From contig CM075862.1 in NCBI GenBank assembly GCA_037975125.1, positions 47,037,020-47,101,019 on the forward strand: a stretch of DNA of 64,000 nucleotides, given 5' to 3'. The position numbers and the translations under genes are program-made. Shown here in pieces: positions 23,550 through 38,399 of this stretch. How positions within the stretch are numbered: the first letter of the stretch is position 1; each line of letters begins with the position of its first letter. The DNA is from Latrodectus hesperus. Its lineage: Eukaryota; Arthropoda; Arachnida; Araneae; Theridiidae. The notes beneath the pieces are model-generated. The model was not told the origin of the DNA. It saw only the letters and a program-made list of their open reading frames with translations, and searched no databases.

Positions 23550-24211
23550 GTTTTGCAATTCGAAACTATTCCAGAACGATTGTCTGAGATGTGATGAATA
23601 GCAAAACATAAGGACTTGCCATTTGCTTTCCTGTTGGTTTTGTATATTTTATCATAGCAAAATCAATGTCCAAATAACAATATCTGGTACAAGGTTAGAA
23701 TCGTTTTTCAAAGATAATTATTTTGCCGATTCTCTGGACTATAACTTGAATTTTTCGGTAATAATTTTTTGAAAGTTGAGTCTTACAAAAGCACCAGGAA
23801 TGTGAAGAGAAATGATAAATGCCATATCATCTATGTTAACATGTTTGTTATATATTTCACCATTGTAAAATCAAAGTTTGCTTCTCTAATAAAAAGCAAT
23901 AAAACGTGATTGATGATATATTTTAAATCCATTCGATGTCCAATGTTTTCTAGAATTATATGTTATATTGTGTTGTAAACTTTTTTGTCTTGATGTCATT
24001 GAGGAGAACTCGAGTACATACCCAGCTTTTTGAATAAGAAATTGGTTTTGTATAAATAGTGAAGCGAAATGGTTGTAAATATTACTTTTAATATCCACAT
24101 CCTATATCTTTGTTTGCCGTTTACTTATTATGTTCAATAATATGACCATTTGCTTATGATGATCAACAATGTTTGCCGAGCAATATTTCTTCCAGCATCG
24201 AATTGCAAAAC
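23550..24211. repeat. Possible inverted-repeat element or decayed repeat block
   Basis: GTTTTGCAATTCG (23550-23562) and its exact complement CGAATTGCAAAAC (24199-24211) face each other 662 bp apart, with weaker similarity inward. The interior is less AT-biased and contains two loosely similar sections near 23640 and 23845 (TTTGT(A/T)ATATTT...CAT...AAAATCAA). The minus strand has short open pieces separated by stops but no identifiable protein. An old DNA transposon is the best guess. Confidence 0.35.
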
Positions 24212-25839
24212 ATGTTTTGAATTTTTAAGCATGTAAAAGAAAAATCGCATGAAAGAGCAGTTGAAATCATCAAAACAAGTCAATCCATCCTCGCTACATA
24301 TGCAGATATAAAATAATTCGGTAATTGTTAATGAAGTAAATGTATATGACTTGCTTATGATTTGACTTAAGATTATTTGTGGTGAATATTTTAAGCAATT
24401 TAATTATGAATATTTATTATTTTTATATTATTCAATTATGAATATTTTAAGCAATTTAAAAGTGCTATATAGCTTAGAAAATTGTTTCTCATATCTGTAT
24501 TTTCAATGGTCAATAGTGTTCCAATAAAATCAAAACTAAATTTACCTTCTGATACGTAGAGTAAATATTGGTCTGTTATCCTGCATAAAAAATGTAAATT
24601 GACAAAATCAGTAATTTTCTTTGAGTAAAAAATGCTAATATCTCTTGGAATATATTAATGAATGCTTAAAGAAATAACGAAACAAACATAAAGAGAAGCA
24701 TGTTATTTTTTTGTGTTTGATATTATATTTGGTTGATCTCGATAAAAAGGAAAGTTTGCTTTGATGCCAAAATATTAAGATGCTTTGTGCGTCATTTGAT
24801 AAAAAATTGATTCTAAGCTTATCATAGAAAGATAAGACTTCACTTTTTGTTACTTATATTTTCATATGATTATTCACTAGTCTTTTTTTCTATTTTTTAT
24901 ACAATAAATGAATAAACATGACATTGCTAAAAAGAAAATTTTTTAAAAGTTTATCTGATACTTGCTAGAAAACGTATTCAATTATTCATGAATTATAATT
25001 TATCCATCTTTCTAAATACTGAAATAATGATGAAGATCATTTCTATATTCAATAAATTTTTATGCATTACACATCCCAAATTAGAGATAAGTAAATTATA
25101 TTTTTCATTTTCTTTGATTACGCTGTTAGCAAAGGAAAAAGTTATCATTCATGTGTTTAAAAATTGTTTTGTTTTTTATTTAATTTGAACAGTTATTGAT
25201 AACTTCTGTAGTTTTTGTTATTAAATTTTCTATTATTTTATTTAAAAAATAATTTAAATGTATTTCATAACCAGGTAATTTATTCATGATTAGTTTAAGG
25301 ATTTTTGTGTGTAGTATTTTTTTATAATATTAATTTATGTTATTGAAAGTAAAATATTTATTAGTATTAAACATAAAAACGTCCATAGGTGTTTTATTGA
25401 ACTATTTCAGGAAATATTTTCTATCCAATAAATAAATCAGGTAATCTATACTGAATTGTGAAAATGGTCTTTCATGATTTATATTTAGCATTCGAAAAAC
25501 ATTCATCACATTTCAATATGATATAATTTTCATGTTTTTTTTTCTTTCTATATCTAATTATTTTAGTTTCTTTAGTTTTAAATAATTCTGATAGCTTTGA
25601 ATTCAGAATTATTTAAATTATTATTGAATTCAAAGGAACAGCTCAAGCGAAACAAATAAGTTTACATATATTTTATAATTAAAACATTTATATTTTAGTA
25701 ATTTTTTGCTATAATCTTTATAGAATTACCTTTCCTAAGTTGTCGTTAATTTTTACTCTATTTACTCATTACTAGAAAGATTTTTCTTCATTATTTACCA
25801 ATTTATTATTTCTAATTACTAAAAAAGTTGAATATCCTT
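24212..25839. other. AT-rich stretch, no gene seen
   Basis: A perfect 14-bp dyad TTAAATAATTCTGA (25578-25591) / TCAGAATTATTTAA (25603-25616) is the only structure noticed. Confidence 0.45.
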
Positions 25840-26260
25840 GATGTGAAATTATGCAAACGATTTTTTTGTTTACTTTAAAAAAAGGAGATAGGTTAACGAC
25901 TTTTTTGAATCTATGTATTCATCTTACATTCTGGGCTTTATTTTTTTTTGTAGGGGTAGAGGAGAAAACTGTAGAAAATACAATTAGGCTTAATTTATGT
26001 GGTAATTTACTTGCCGTCGTCCTTGCTTCAGTACCCTACTAAAGGGCTGCCACCTTCATAATATTTATTACCCTTGATCGCTTTGGTAGTAAATAATAGG
26101 CATAGTTCAGCTTCGAAACTTTGATTCGTCACGTCCATATTTCCCTAATCACGTTTTTTTTTCTAATTGATGGTCTTTTAGTCGAAAAACTAAACCCTGA
26201 TTGAATGGTAAAGGTTCCGCTCGCAAAAGTTTGGAGAAGTTTGAGGCTATACAAGTTCGT
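25840..26260. other. Candidate enhancer-like island
   Basis: This higher-complexity non-coding segment has an octamer-like ATGCAAAC near 25850 and a CTAATTGATGG homeodomain-type word near 26165. An imperfect dyad ATTTATTACC/GGTAGTAAAT flanks CTTGATCGCTTT near 26061-26095. The 63-codon frame at 25851-26042 is not convincing. A conserved regulatory element is possible. Confidence 0.28.
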
Positions 26261-28880
26261 AAATGAACTGAACAATCATATATTTCATATTTATAGCTAA
26301 ATGGCTATTAAAAATATATCCTTCCTTATTTAAAATATATAGGTATTTAGCATTTTTAACGTAAGAAACATGCATCAATATCAATTTAAATACATAGAAA
26401 TGCAACGATACAAAATGGGTTGACTTAAATCTGTCTATAATTTCTGTCAGAATAAAAATTATAAGTAACCTTATTTTAATTTATTTTGCAAACAGTTGAT
26501 GATTTGTCATTGCATAACAGATAAAAATAAATTAACTATTCAAATTATTGAAATAACTGTGTGATGTCTAATTATTTAAGTAGTTTTCATGGTTAAACCT
26601 TTTTTTTATTTTTCAGTTATACTTAAGCACTAGTAAATTATCCTTCAGTCAAACCTTATTTACATAAATAATAGATTTTATTCAATTAAAGTTTTTATAA
26701 AACTAAATGAGACCACTAATGTTGATTTTTATATTAAAACGCACGTAATAATATTCTGAAAATGTAATGTATTTTAGGCATTTATAATGCAATATTTGCT
26801 AGAAAATTAGAGAAAACATATGAAAGAAACAGATTGTAAAGAATTTATATCTAGTAATTTAAGAAATATTAACAAAAAAATTCAAAAGTTTGAGAACGAT
26901 TGAAAAAAATATAATTTTACTTATTATTTTGGTATCATTAAATCATTGACCGAGTAAAAATTTTCGAATAAGAAAATATTATTGAAAGAATGAAAATTTT
27001 CATTTAGATATATTTCATTTTATTCTTGTTTATAATTCGTAAGCTTTAATCAAGCAATATTTAAAATTTAAATATTCAAAAATGTTGATATTTAATTAAC
27101 AGAAGGAAAAAAGAATTTTCCCACTTTTTTATTTCAAATAAATCATTAAGAAGAAAATATAATCCATAAAAAATATTTTTACTAGAAAAATCAAGACAGA
27201 TATTAATGCAAATAAAGTAATTTATATATTCCGACATTTTATCATAATGCTTTCCTTTATGCAAAAATTTAAAAGCCAACTTGATTAAATTTGTAGTGGT
27301 TTATTGCTTCCTAAGAATAATAATGATTTCATAAGGAAATTAAAGGGTCAGATTAAATTAGTTCAAATGTTTAATGAATCATTAAGAGTGAAATTATGCA
27401 TTGTGTATTTCCCTGAGAAAATCGTTTGGTATAAGGTTTTCAATTTTGACAAACTTTTTAGCAAGTAGAACTTAATGAAAAACGAGTGCTAAATTGCAGA
27501 TTATTAAAAAAAAACTTTGTTAACAACGAGAGATGAATGTGGCTCTTTTTTTTATTGCATTAAAATTTTCCAGGTTTCCTCCATTGCGTGACATGAATAC
27601 TTCCCTTTATTTAGTAAAAGGTTTACCTGAAGACAATTTATACTGTGAGCATCATAATGCATTACATCTGTTTTAGAATATTAAATTGACACCTTACAAT
27701 GTCAAAACTAGTACCTCTTTAAATGTTACAAAATCTTCATACTGGACATAAAGCATTTAATAATGTAAATTTGAGAAATATTAATAACAGGAAAATTCTT
27801 TGGTATTTTAATTCTTAGTACAGTTTGGAGCAATCGAATAAAAATGCTAAGAAATGAGCAATCTTAATAATGTCCAATTCTAAATATTTTTAGCTTTTAC
27901 GTTTTTAATGTTTTCCCTTAAAAATATGTGCTTTAAATTCTTAAATTTATGTACGAAAAATTTGGCAATAATGTATTCTTTTTGACTGATAAAACATAGC
28001 ACTAAAGCGTTGTTGGAAATTAATATGTTAAAAGTAAAGCAACCAAATATTTTAATTTTTTAAATATATTCAACTAAGGTAATAAAATTAAATAAATTAA
28101 ATCAATCTTTATTAGTAGTAATTTTTGTTTGAAATATATTATTTCAAAATATATTTCTTGGAAGATGTTATGAATAATTTCCAGAATTGATATAGTCTTA
28201 ATATTTATTTTGTTTAGCATAGATACCAGATAATCATACATTTGAATTACAATTGATATATACTTCTGCATGAGTTGTTGTTGACCTAATAGTATTAGAT
28301 AGGCAATCTAATTTGTGATGGCATAAAGTGACACTTGACTGAGAAGCCAATTTACAGTAACACACAGCAGTGCTCGTAATATATCACCAAGTTACATTCC
28401 AGATTAATTCAAATAAGCGCAAGGGTTGAATATCTGCAACATATATGCATTAAGTTAAAACATTTGACTTTTTCACATTTATCATCAAAATTTATTTTTA
28501 ATTTCAATACTAGGTAGGATTAATCATTTCTTAAAATACCCATGACAACAGATAAAATACTTTTGAAATTTTTATGGTCTTAAAACATATACTTTACAAC
28601 GATATTCCTTATATGCAAACTTCATATGAATTTAGATAAGTACAAATTAAAATATAATGAATAAAAAAATATTTATTTTTGTATCTCATTCATTTTCTGA
28701 GTTTTAAAATCAAATTCTTTCTCATTCTTTTATTTCTAATTAATTCTGGAATTACAAATGAATAAAGAATTTTTCAGGGAGTAATTCTTTGGCCTCGTAC
28801 TTTTCTAGTCAAAATGTTGTTGCTTACACTTCATTTTTTACTTCCATCATTTCGATTTTTTGTCTCTCGCTCTAGTTATC

Positions 28881-28883
<3 letters not shown>
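26261..28883. other. AT-rich stretch, no gene seen
   Basis: I see no repeat, structured element or plausible coding frame. Confidence 0.5.

Positions 28884-28942
<59 letters not shown>
28884..28942. repeat. (TA)n microsatellite
   Basis: An uninterrupted dinucleotide array. Confidence 0.97.
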
Positions 28943-28943
<1 letters not shown>

Positions 28944-29336
28944 CATTTATAAAATATACTCCAAAAGTAGTTTGAAATAAACTTTATATGAAGTTCAAAA
29001 CAGTTAATACTTTACCAAACACTCATTATAGTGTTTAATACAATAAATGAAGATAATACTAAATTTTTAGTTTTCGCTTTGAGTTGACTAAGATTTCAGA
29101 AATCTAAACAGGAAAGCAAGGTATAATATATTATGATATCAAAAGTCAATTACATTTTCTTCATATAAGAAATCAAAGTAGCATTGAATCATATTAAATC
29201 TAGTAGTTCAAAGGAAAATTACTCATTAAATCCAAACTAATTCCATTATCTCAAAGTTCTGAAACACAAGATCAAAGCCCAAATTTCATCGTTTATGTAA
29301 ACAGTTTGAAGAGGCAACTTGAGGAATACCTTCACC

Positions 29337-29379
<43 letters not shown>

Positions 29380-30144
29380 GTTAACTTCCATGTTCTTTTG
29401 TAAAATAAAGTGGAAGAAAATAATGATCTCCATGATACAATTACTGGTGATTAGAAAATATTGGAAAGTTGAAGATGGAGTTGCGGATTTTGCAGATTTC
29501 TGCCTCCATTGATGATACATAAAAACTATTCAGTATTTCAAACAAGGTATTGAGTTACTAATTGAAGCATAGAAAACTTTTTTAATAATGCATTTGAAAA
29601 AGAATATCTTAAAGAGAAGGACAATCGTAAATAATTTAACTCATTTACATTAATTTTAAGCTAAAATGATTGAATTTAAGTATTTTTTAAAAATTAGCTT
29701 AACAACTAAAATAATCACAAAGTATATTGGGCCTAGAATGTTCCCAAAATAATTTTTGTATTATTAATTGATTTGGATTATTCTTCATTATTTTAAATTA
29801 TTTTAAGATAGAAGTTAGTATGTGTACATTAACAAAGATCACCTATTAATTTAAGAAAGTGGTTCATCTTATTTCGGAAGTACTCTATTACTATGTGGTT
29901 AGACATTATTCGATGAGAAGTTCCAATGCAATCCAGTAAATCATATTTTTGCCTTAAAATGCTTTCTAAGAACAATTATTTTCTCGGAAATATGCGATTG
30001 CTGGTTGTTAGTAACGATGCTCCCATTTGAATTCAAATATATTTCCATCATAAACAGTACTGTAACAGAAAATGAAAGCTCATAGCATCAATAGTGTTCG
30101 TAATTTACCAGTTCAATCTGAAGTATTTTTTGTATTAATTATTA

Positions 30145-30146
<2 letters not shown>
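28943..30146. other. AT-rich stretch with a 40-base poly(A) tract
   Basis: A run of 40 A lies at 29338-29377 and produces poly-Lys/poly-Phe pseudo-frames. It could be the tail of an old retroposed copy, since the preceding 60 bases are of ordinary complexity, but no target duplication or source sequence is recognised. Confidence 0.5.

Positions 30147-30233
<87 letters not shown>
30147..30233. repeat. (TA)n microsatellite
   Basis: An uninterrupted dinucleotide array. Confidence 0.97.
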
Positions 30234-30237
<4 letters not shown>

Positions 30238-31531
30238 ACGAAATAAATCATTCAGAAAATTACTTGCATTTTATTTCATTTTTTTTATTTATTTATTTGA
30301 AACAAATGGAATCAGTCTCGTAATTTTGAGATTTTAATATTACAATCTCATTGCTTAATTATTCAAGTTTCCTTCATTATGAAGGTAAATAAAGGTAAAA
30401 AGAGAGAAATTGTTTCTTACAATTGTTTAAAGTTTAAAATATTTGTATAAACTTTGGAGAAAATCATAGTTTCACTTTTAAAATGAACAAATTTTCATAG
30501 TACACCATCGGCTCTTTATTTTCATCAATATATTTCCTCATTAAAATGTATTTTAACAAATGTTGTTATTCTATTGGGAAAATGCACGGTTATTCAAAGA
30601 GTGATTAAAGACATTGTGTACAATTAATAATAAGATTAACGGTCAAAGTAATACTTTGAGTTGAAAAAATACTTTGAATTCGAAAATCATGGAATAAATG
30701 TTAGAGTATATTCATATTTCATATCTGATCTTGTTTAAAATATTTTATTTCTAAGATATATTCTGCAATGGCTTATAAGACAATTATGGTCTTGACTTCG
30801 GAAAATAAGCTTATGGCTGTTTTTTAGCAAACAAAATATATTGAAATAAGAAACAGAAAAAAGTATGATATAATATTGTTATTGATTCCCTTACCTTGAC
30901 TTTGCATTGTTGACTTATAATCAGGGGGCATGACTTAATACTACTGATGAAAAAGTACTGAATAAGTAATGAATATATTGTGAAAAGTATAAAAGGTACT
31001 TTTCAAAATATTTTAGCTAGCTTTTCTTTGAAAGAAATATATTATTGCAAATACTTTTTACACCTTGTAATATAATTTGTTAATGTTATAATTTTAATTA
31101 TGTTAGTGTTATTATTTTTATTATATTAATTTATAATTTTATACATTATAAATTTTCATACAAATATCACTTTGTTGTGTTTATGTAATAATATTCAAAT
31201 GTATTTGAGAGACCACGTAAATAGTAATTTAAATTGGATTTTGTAAATAAAAGCCATATATTATTTATAATTGCAAAATTCTGAATGCAGTTTCCTAATT
31301 TAATAAACTGGATTTGATACTATAAGCAAAATTTTCTGATGTATTTAATACTTTGTTGATTTTCTAATTAATTATTGGTAAAATAACAATGGAATTTGTA
31401 AACTTGATGCATTATGTTTGTAGTTTAAATTTACGAAAATTTAATTCATAAATCCATTGTTATGATTATTTTTAAATGTAAAAAGATGTTAACCAATATT
31501 TTTGATTCTAGATACAATGTACAAAGTTAAG
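30234..31531. other. AT-rich stretch, no gene seen
   Basis: No feature is supported. Confidence 0.45.
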
Positions 31532-32012
31532 AAATAATGGTAGTAATAAATCGGTAAACATAGAAATATAAAATCATCATCATAATTTAAGTAAATGTTT
31601 GTGAAAAATTTATTGAACTATAAAAAAAGATTAATACATTTCTTTAAATATTCTCTCTTATTTTGCTTTTAATATAAAGGGTTTTGTAAAGTAAAATTAA
31701 TGAGGTAATCCTCTTAAACTGTTAAGATGTGCAAAAATGGGAATAAACTTTATAATTTCATATTATCTAATAGCAGAGCTTATAATTCATAATTATTTAA
31801 TATTATTGTACAAATGAAGAAAATTCACATACTAGAAATATGTATTTCTAGTATGTGAATTTTCTTCATTTGTACAATAATATTAAATAATTATGAATTA
31901 TAACCTCTGCTATCAGATAACATGAAATTATAAACTTTATTATAAAGTTTTACTTAAATTATGATGAGGATTTTATATTTCTTTGTCTACCCATTTATTA
32001 TTACCATTATTA
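31532..32012. repeat. Nested inverted repeat / foldback element
   Basis: The inner arms 31743-31840 and 31843-31940 are 98 bp each, separated by only TG, with four mismatches all in the outer third. The innermost 60-odd base pairs are perfect. A second, outer pair (about 31532-31595 and 31949-32012) is complementary with about six mismatches. Between outer and inner arms the left side holds about 146 extra bases and the right side only about 8. This could be a palindromic MITE with an insertion or deletion in one arm, or an inverted duplication. No coding is present. Confidence 0.85.
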
Positions 32013-32284
32013 TGTACCATTATTATTACCATTATTATGTAATAATAAATCAAATAAGTCATTAATACAGAAAATATAGCAAAAAAAAAATGCATTCAGT
32101 TGTAAAAATTTTAAATGTACTACGTATATATTTCTTTATATGATTTATTTATCAAAGCAAAAAAAAGGATTTATATAATGGAAATGGATGAAAATAAGAT
32201 ATTCATTTCTGTTGAATTTTCTTTATATAATAATTTATGTTGATTTTTTATTGATAAAAATTTCATTTGTGAAAAACGTATGAT
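32013..32284. other. AT-rich stretch, no gene seen
   Basis: Repeated ACCATTATTA words near 32000-32040 lie at the edge of the inverted repeat. Nothing else is visible. Confidence 0.4.
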
Positions 32285-32480
32285 TTCCCTGCTGATCAAC
32301 TGCATATGGTGTAGCTTAGATATGGAGAGGATGGTGCCAGCTTAAGTGTGATTTCATCCTTTAACCGTGGTTCAAAATTACGAAGCAGTTGGTGATAGGG
32401 GAGCATTCCAAAGACATTAACCATAGGTACAGTCTGAAACTCGTCTGTATGTAGGTATGATGACTGTTATATATGTATGA
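32285..32480 (+). repeat. Probable SINE fragment with B-box-like GTGGTTCAAAATT (family D)
   Basis: A GC-richer segment contains GGATGGTGCCAGCTTAAGTG followed by CCGTGGTTCAAAATTACGAA (B-box-like core 32367-32379). I associate this block with a common spider SINE, from memory and unverified. The 3' part shows an irregular TATGATGACYG repeat near 32455-32490. No target duplication was found. Confidence 0.4.
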
Positions 32481-32819
32481 TGACCGATATATGTGTAAGA
32501 TGGCCATGATTCTTAATTTTATAATATGGGGGTGATCAATGATATGTATGCATGATCAATTATGCATACTTTTCACTATTAATATTTTCACATTTCCAAG
32601 ATTTTTATCGATTGATATTCATTAAATATTTGTATCAAGTTTATATAATAATAAAACACATTTTTGACAGAGGTTCAAAAAATAAAACACTGCCTTATTG
32701 TAAAGATTTACTTACGAACATCTAATAATAATCTTATCCACTACCTTGAATAAAATCGGTTACATTTTTCATAAATGAAGGACAATGATTTTATTCCTGA
32801 AAAAGTGGATTCCAAAAAA
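32481..32819. other. AT-rich stretch, no gene seen
   Basis: No feature is supported. Confidence 0.4.
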
Positions 32820-33240
32820 GTATATTAGGGCTTTGAATATTTAAAGCTTGCTTCATTCATCGATATTGATGGGTTGAGTAGTTTTACTGCTGAATAGCTT
32901 ATTAATTTTACCATGATGTTCAAGTCTGCTTCTTTTCTGGACGTATTAAAATTGATGGACCATGAGAAAAATGACAGGTTTCTTTATTTTGTTCTTCAGC
33001 AGGATTTAATGTGATACTTTTATTACGGAGTCTAAATAGGAACGATACGTCCTCGGAAAATAATACCTCATTGTTGCACATCATTACTTCTCGAGTAATA
33101 AGAGAACCTTTGAATAATGAATATTACTTCCAGAATCGTTCTAAAAAATGATGCTTTGCTGGCCATAAATCAAATGGTAATTGTTCACGTTGGCATTGGA
33201 CATACATCTTGTTTTTGACTTTAAGTAGCCAACTTCATTA
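32820..33240 (-). pseudogene. Decayed protein-coding segment of unknown origin
   Basis: On the minus strand a frame runs from about 33208 to a stop at 32920 with only one internal stop (33124-33126), in a region less AT-biased than its flanks. Readable pieces include REQLPFDLWPAKHHF, MMCNNEVLFSEDVSFLF and CHFSHGPSILIRPEKK. In an adjacent frame a further open piece (NIMVKLISYSAVKLLN) continues downstream, suggesting a frameshift. The residue mix looks protein-like rather than AT-driven. I do not recognise the family. A transposon, an endogenous viral fragment and a host exon are all possible. No splice or promoter evidence is seen. Confidence 0.35.
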
Positions 33241-35479
<2,239 letters not shown>

Positions 35480-35489
35480 AAAAGAGGGA

Positions 35490-36400
35490 AAAAAAACGCA
35501 GCTGAAATGTAACACTTTCCCCAAATTAATTGTTGAACTTTTTACTTTTTCACAAATATTTTCAAAGAATTTAGCCGGGTTACATGTTTCCATGGCATGG
35601 GCTAGAGTGGACGTTATAACTCCACTTAAAAAAAAGTTGAAAACAAAAAAATAAAAGGAAAAAAAAAAAAAGAAAATCGAAAGGAGATTCTAAGCATTCC
35701 TTAACTTTCGGTCTGGAAATCCCCTGGGTGGATTGGTTCCCCCTCCCCTTCACTCCCACATCTGCAGTCTCTCCACTCTCAACAGCCGGCTGTACAAGAA
35801 AGAAAATGCTTGAAACGAGAACTTTATGTATTTATTTTTTTTCGAAGATCCCTCCCACCGAGAAATCGGATACACTGTCTTCGATTTTCTCTGCAAGAGG
35901 AAAAGGCGGCAAAAATTGGGAGGATCGAAAAAAGAATACAATACCGGAAATTTTCCTTTTATTTGCTTCCGAAAACAACAATAAAGGCCAGAAGTGTTCC
36001 GAGCGTCCACGGCAAATCCAAGGTATAAAACAATAAATAAAACATAAAAAGCAGCCGTGGCAGTTTTAAAATTGGTGGAAGCCCCCCTATGAACGATAAA
36101 CGCAGACGACTTAAGAATAAAATTCGAATAAAGAAGGAGAAAAAAAAAATCGATAATGCTTGTGATGAAATAATGCAAATGGCTTGAAACATTCTACTGA
36201 ATTCTGTTTTTTATTGAAAATTATGTTTAAAAACTCCCATGCAAAATAGCTTTGGATCAAAGAATTTGATCGTTTCGTGAAACATTTTATGAAGCGCTTT
36301 TCGAAAAATCTCCGTGCATCTGGCAACGTTTTCTTTTATAAATTTTCCATTTATGGCTTGCTCTAGAATCTTCTGATCAAAAGAAAATATCACTTAGTTT
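35490..36400. other. Largest higher-complexity island, candidate conserved non-coding cluster
   Basis: About 900 bases have clearly relaxed AT bias, including CCCCTCCCCTTCACTCCCAC near 35741-35760 and several purine/pyrimidine-rich tracts. Frames of 60-142 codons overlap on both strands (35728-36393), which fits composition rather than one gene; none shows a domain. The region 35965-36035 contains AACAATAAAGG (Sox-like) and ACAATAAATAAAACATAAAA (Fox/Hox-like AT words). No repeat partner is in the window. It may be regulatory DNA, with an untranslated exon as the alternative. Confidence 0.3.
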
Positions 36401-37138
36401 TTTCACGGAATATTGGTTAAGGAATATGGGAAAAGTTCAATATGTAAGGATAGAGTTAGTAAAATAAATCTTTTTCTGTAAAGAATCAGCTTCAAAATAC
36501 TTACGAGAAAATAAATAAAATTAAATTAAAATTTTCATCGTCTAGGTATACCTTAATTTTGCTTATATGTATTAGGAAGTAATCAAAAATCAATTTGAGA
36601 GATTCAATATAAAACTAAAAAAAACAAAGTTTGGTTAAATATATTTTTTAAAAAGAAAATATAAAATATTGAATTAAATATTACTTTTTATTGGTTTAAA
36701 ATTGTTCATTTTCCTTTCTTTGAATCAATAATTGCATTTCATGTAATAAAAAATGATATTCCACAATAATTCAATAAAATCTGATTTCATATAAAACAAA
36801 TTAAGGCTCCATTTTTTTACCACAATTTAGTTATTTAAATAATTTCAATTTTATTGAAAATTTATGAACTTGTTTTATTATTTATGTCAATATATATTAA
36901 AATTTGTGATTCTAATGTATTTTATTTTCCTTGTCTCCTATGTAAGATATTTTAAAGTTCTTTTCGCGCGTAAAAATGGTAATATATTAAAAGCATCAAA
37001 AAATAGGCGCATAAATAACTCACTGTGTTCAAATTGTCTTTGTAACAAGGTATTTAATATGCTCTTATGATTTATAATATTTCAGAGACACGGGGATTAA
37101 GCTTATGAACTGATAATTGTGATTATAGAGAGATAAAT
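36401..37138. other. AT-rich stretch, no gene seen
   Basis: No feature is supported. Confidence 0.45.
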
Positions 37139-37164
37139 GTATATATATATATATGCATCATATA

Positions 37165-37244
<80 letters not shown>
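37139..37244. repeat. (TA)n microsatellite with an internal ATGCATCATATATGAT interruption
   Basis: The array is broken once, at about 37153-37167, then continues uninterrupted. Confidence 0.97.
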
Positions 37245-37657
37245 TATAATAATGGGGCGTCTTTAATGAGATTTTTCTAAAAAAAATACGTTTTTCAAAC
37301 ATAAAATTTTACACTTTTATATTGAAAAGGTAAACCAATATTTTGTATGTAAAACAAAGTCGTATAAACGAACTTTAAAGGCTTAACAATATGCAGCGCA
37401 ATTATCTTTAACATTAAAAATAATTATAAGCTATACTTCTATAGAACAAATTCTACAAATATGTAGTAAGCAAGGATGTGTAATTTTAGATCAATATTGA
37501 GTAAACCTTTTGTAATCGATAAATCTCTTCAAGATATCATTTTTGTCACAAATCAGGTCTCACGTTCACTCAACATGGCATTCCACTCAAATATACGAAA
37601 AGATATTCGCGTTCTGTCTCCGCCAAACACAAAGCCTCCAATATATTTGTTCAGCAG
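37245..37657. other. Mixed stretch, no gene seen
   Basis: The last 120 bases are of higher complexity and lead into the inverted-repeat segment below. The 96-codon plus frame 37476-37766 has no recognised domain. Confidence 0.4.
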
Positions 37658-37868
37658 TGTGGCAACGGAATGGAAAGTTTACGGTAAACTTTCCAGCCTG
37701 TCGAAGCGAATGATAATGGGTCACACGAAATATTTCTATCAGAACCATTCAAGCATCGCTTTTTGACGCACCTGAGCGTACCGGAGTCATAACGGGATCT
37801 TGAGCGAGTCGCGACACAATGAGAAGTAAATACAATGAGGAAGTGACGCATCCGAAACCGTTGCCACA
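37658..37868. repeat. 211-bp segment bounded by 11-bp inverted repeats, with an internal palindrome
   Basis: TGTGGCAACGG at 37658-37668 and CCGTTGCCACA at 37858-37868 are perfect inverted copies. Just inside the left end, GGAAAGTTTAC (37672-37682) and GTAAACTTTCC (37684-37694) form a near-continuous palindrome. GTTTACAGT follows the right end. The segment is GC-richer than its flanks. It may be a small non-autonomous DNA transposon; no convincing target duplication is visible, so a regulatory or conserved element is the alternative. Confidence 0.45.
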
Positions 37869-38399
37869 GTTTACAGTGAATTTGAAGTAATTATCAATGT
37901 AGTTTGCTGTTACTTTGATGATATTGTTCGATGTCACTTAAAAAAAAATCAATGGATATGTTAAATAAAAGCTACAAAGAAAAAGAACGTTTTATTCAAA
38001 GGGTATTTTTGAATAAATATAAAATGTAAATGAACTTGAAATGGATTACTCTAAGTATATCAAATAATATATATTTTTCTTTGGAGTTACGTGTATAGGA
38101 TTATTTTTGAAAAGATATGTAAACAGGATGGAATATAAGAGCAAGATTACACACATATGCATAGAAATCTTGTCGGGTCTGCAATTAAAATCATAAAATG
38201 TGTGCAAAAAGAATTATTTGATTAATTTCAATGGTAACATTTTAATTGTATATGATAATACGATTCCAATTTTTGAGATTTCATTTGTCATTCACAAAAA
38301 CGATATATTTTTTTACACAAATAGAACTCTTTATTAATCAAATTATGATAAATTATTAGGATTGTAACCTTTAGTTATAATGTGGCTAAATATGACTTT
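37869..38399. other. AT-rich stretch, no gene seen
   Basis: No feature is supported. Confidence 0.4.

Noticed and set aside
29306..29520. 68- and 62-codon frames with poly-Lys or poly-Phe
   Set aside because: They are produced by the A40 tract and are open on both strands.
35728..36393. Host gene from overlapping 60-142-codon frames
   Set aside because: The frames are open on both strands and overlap in several phases with no domain. This fits reduced stop density in a GC-richer island.
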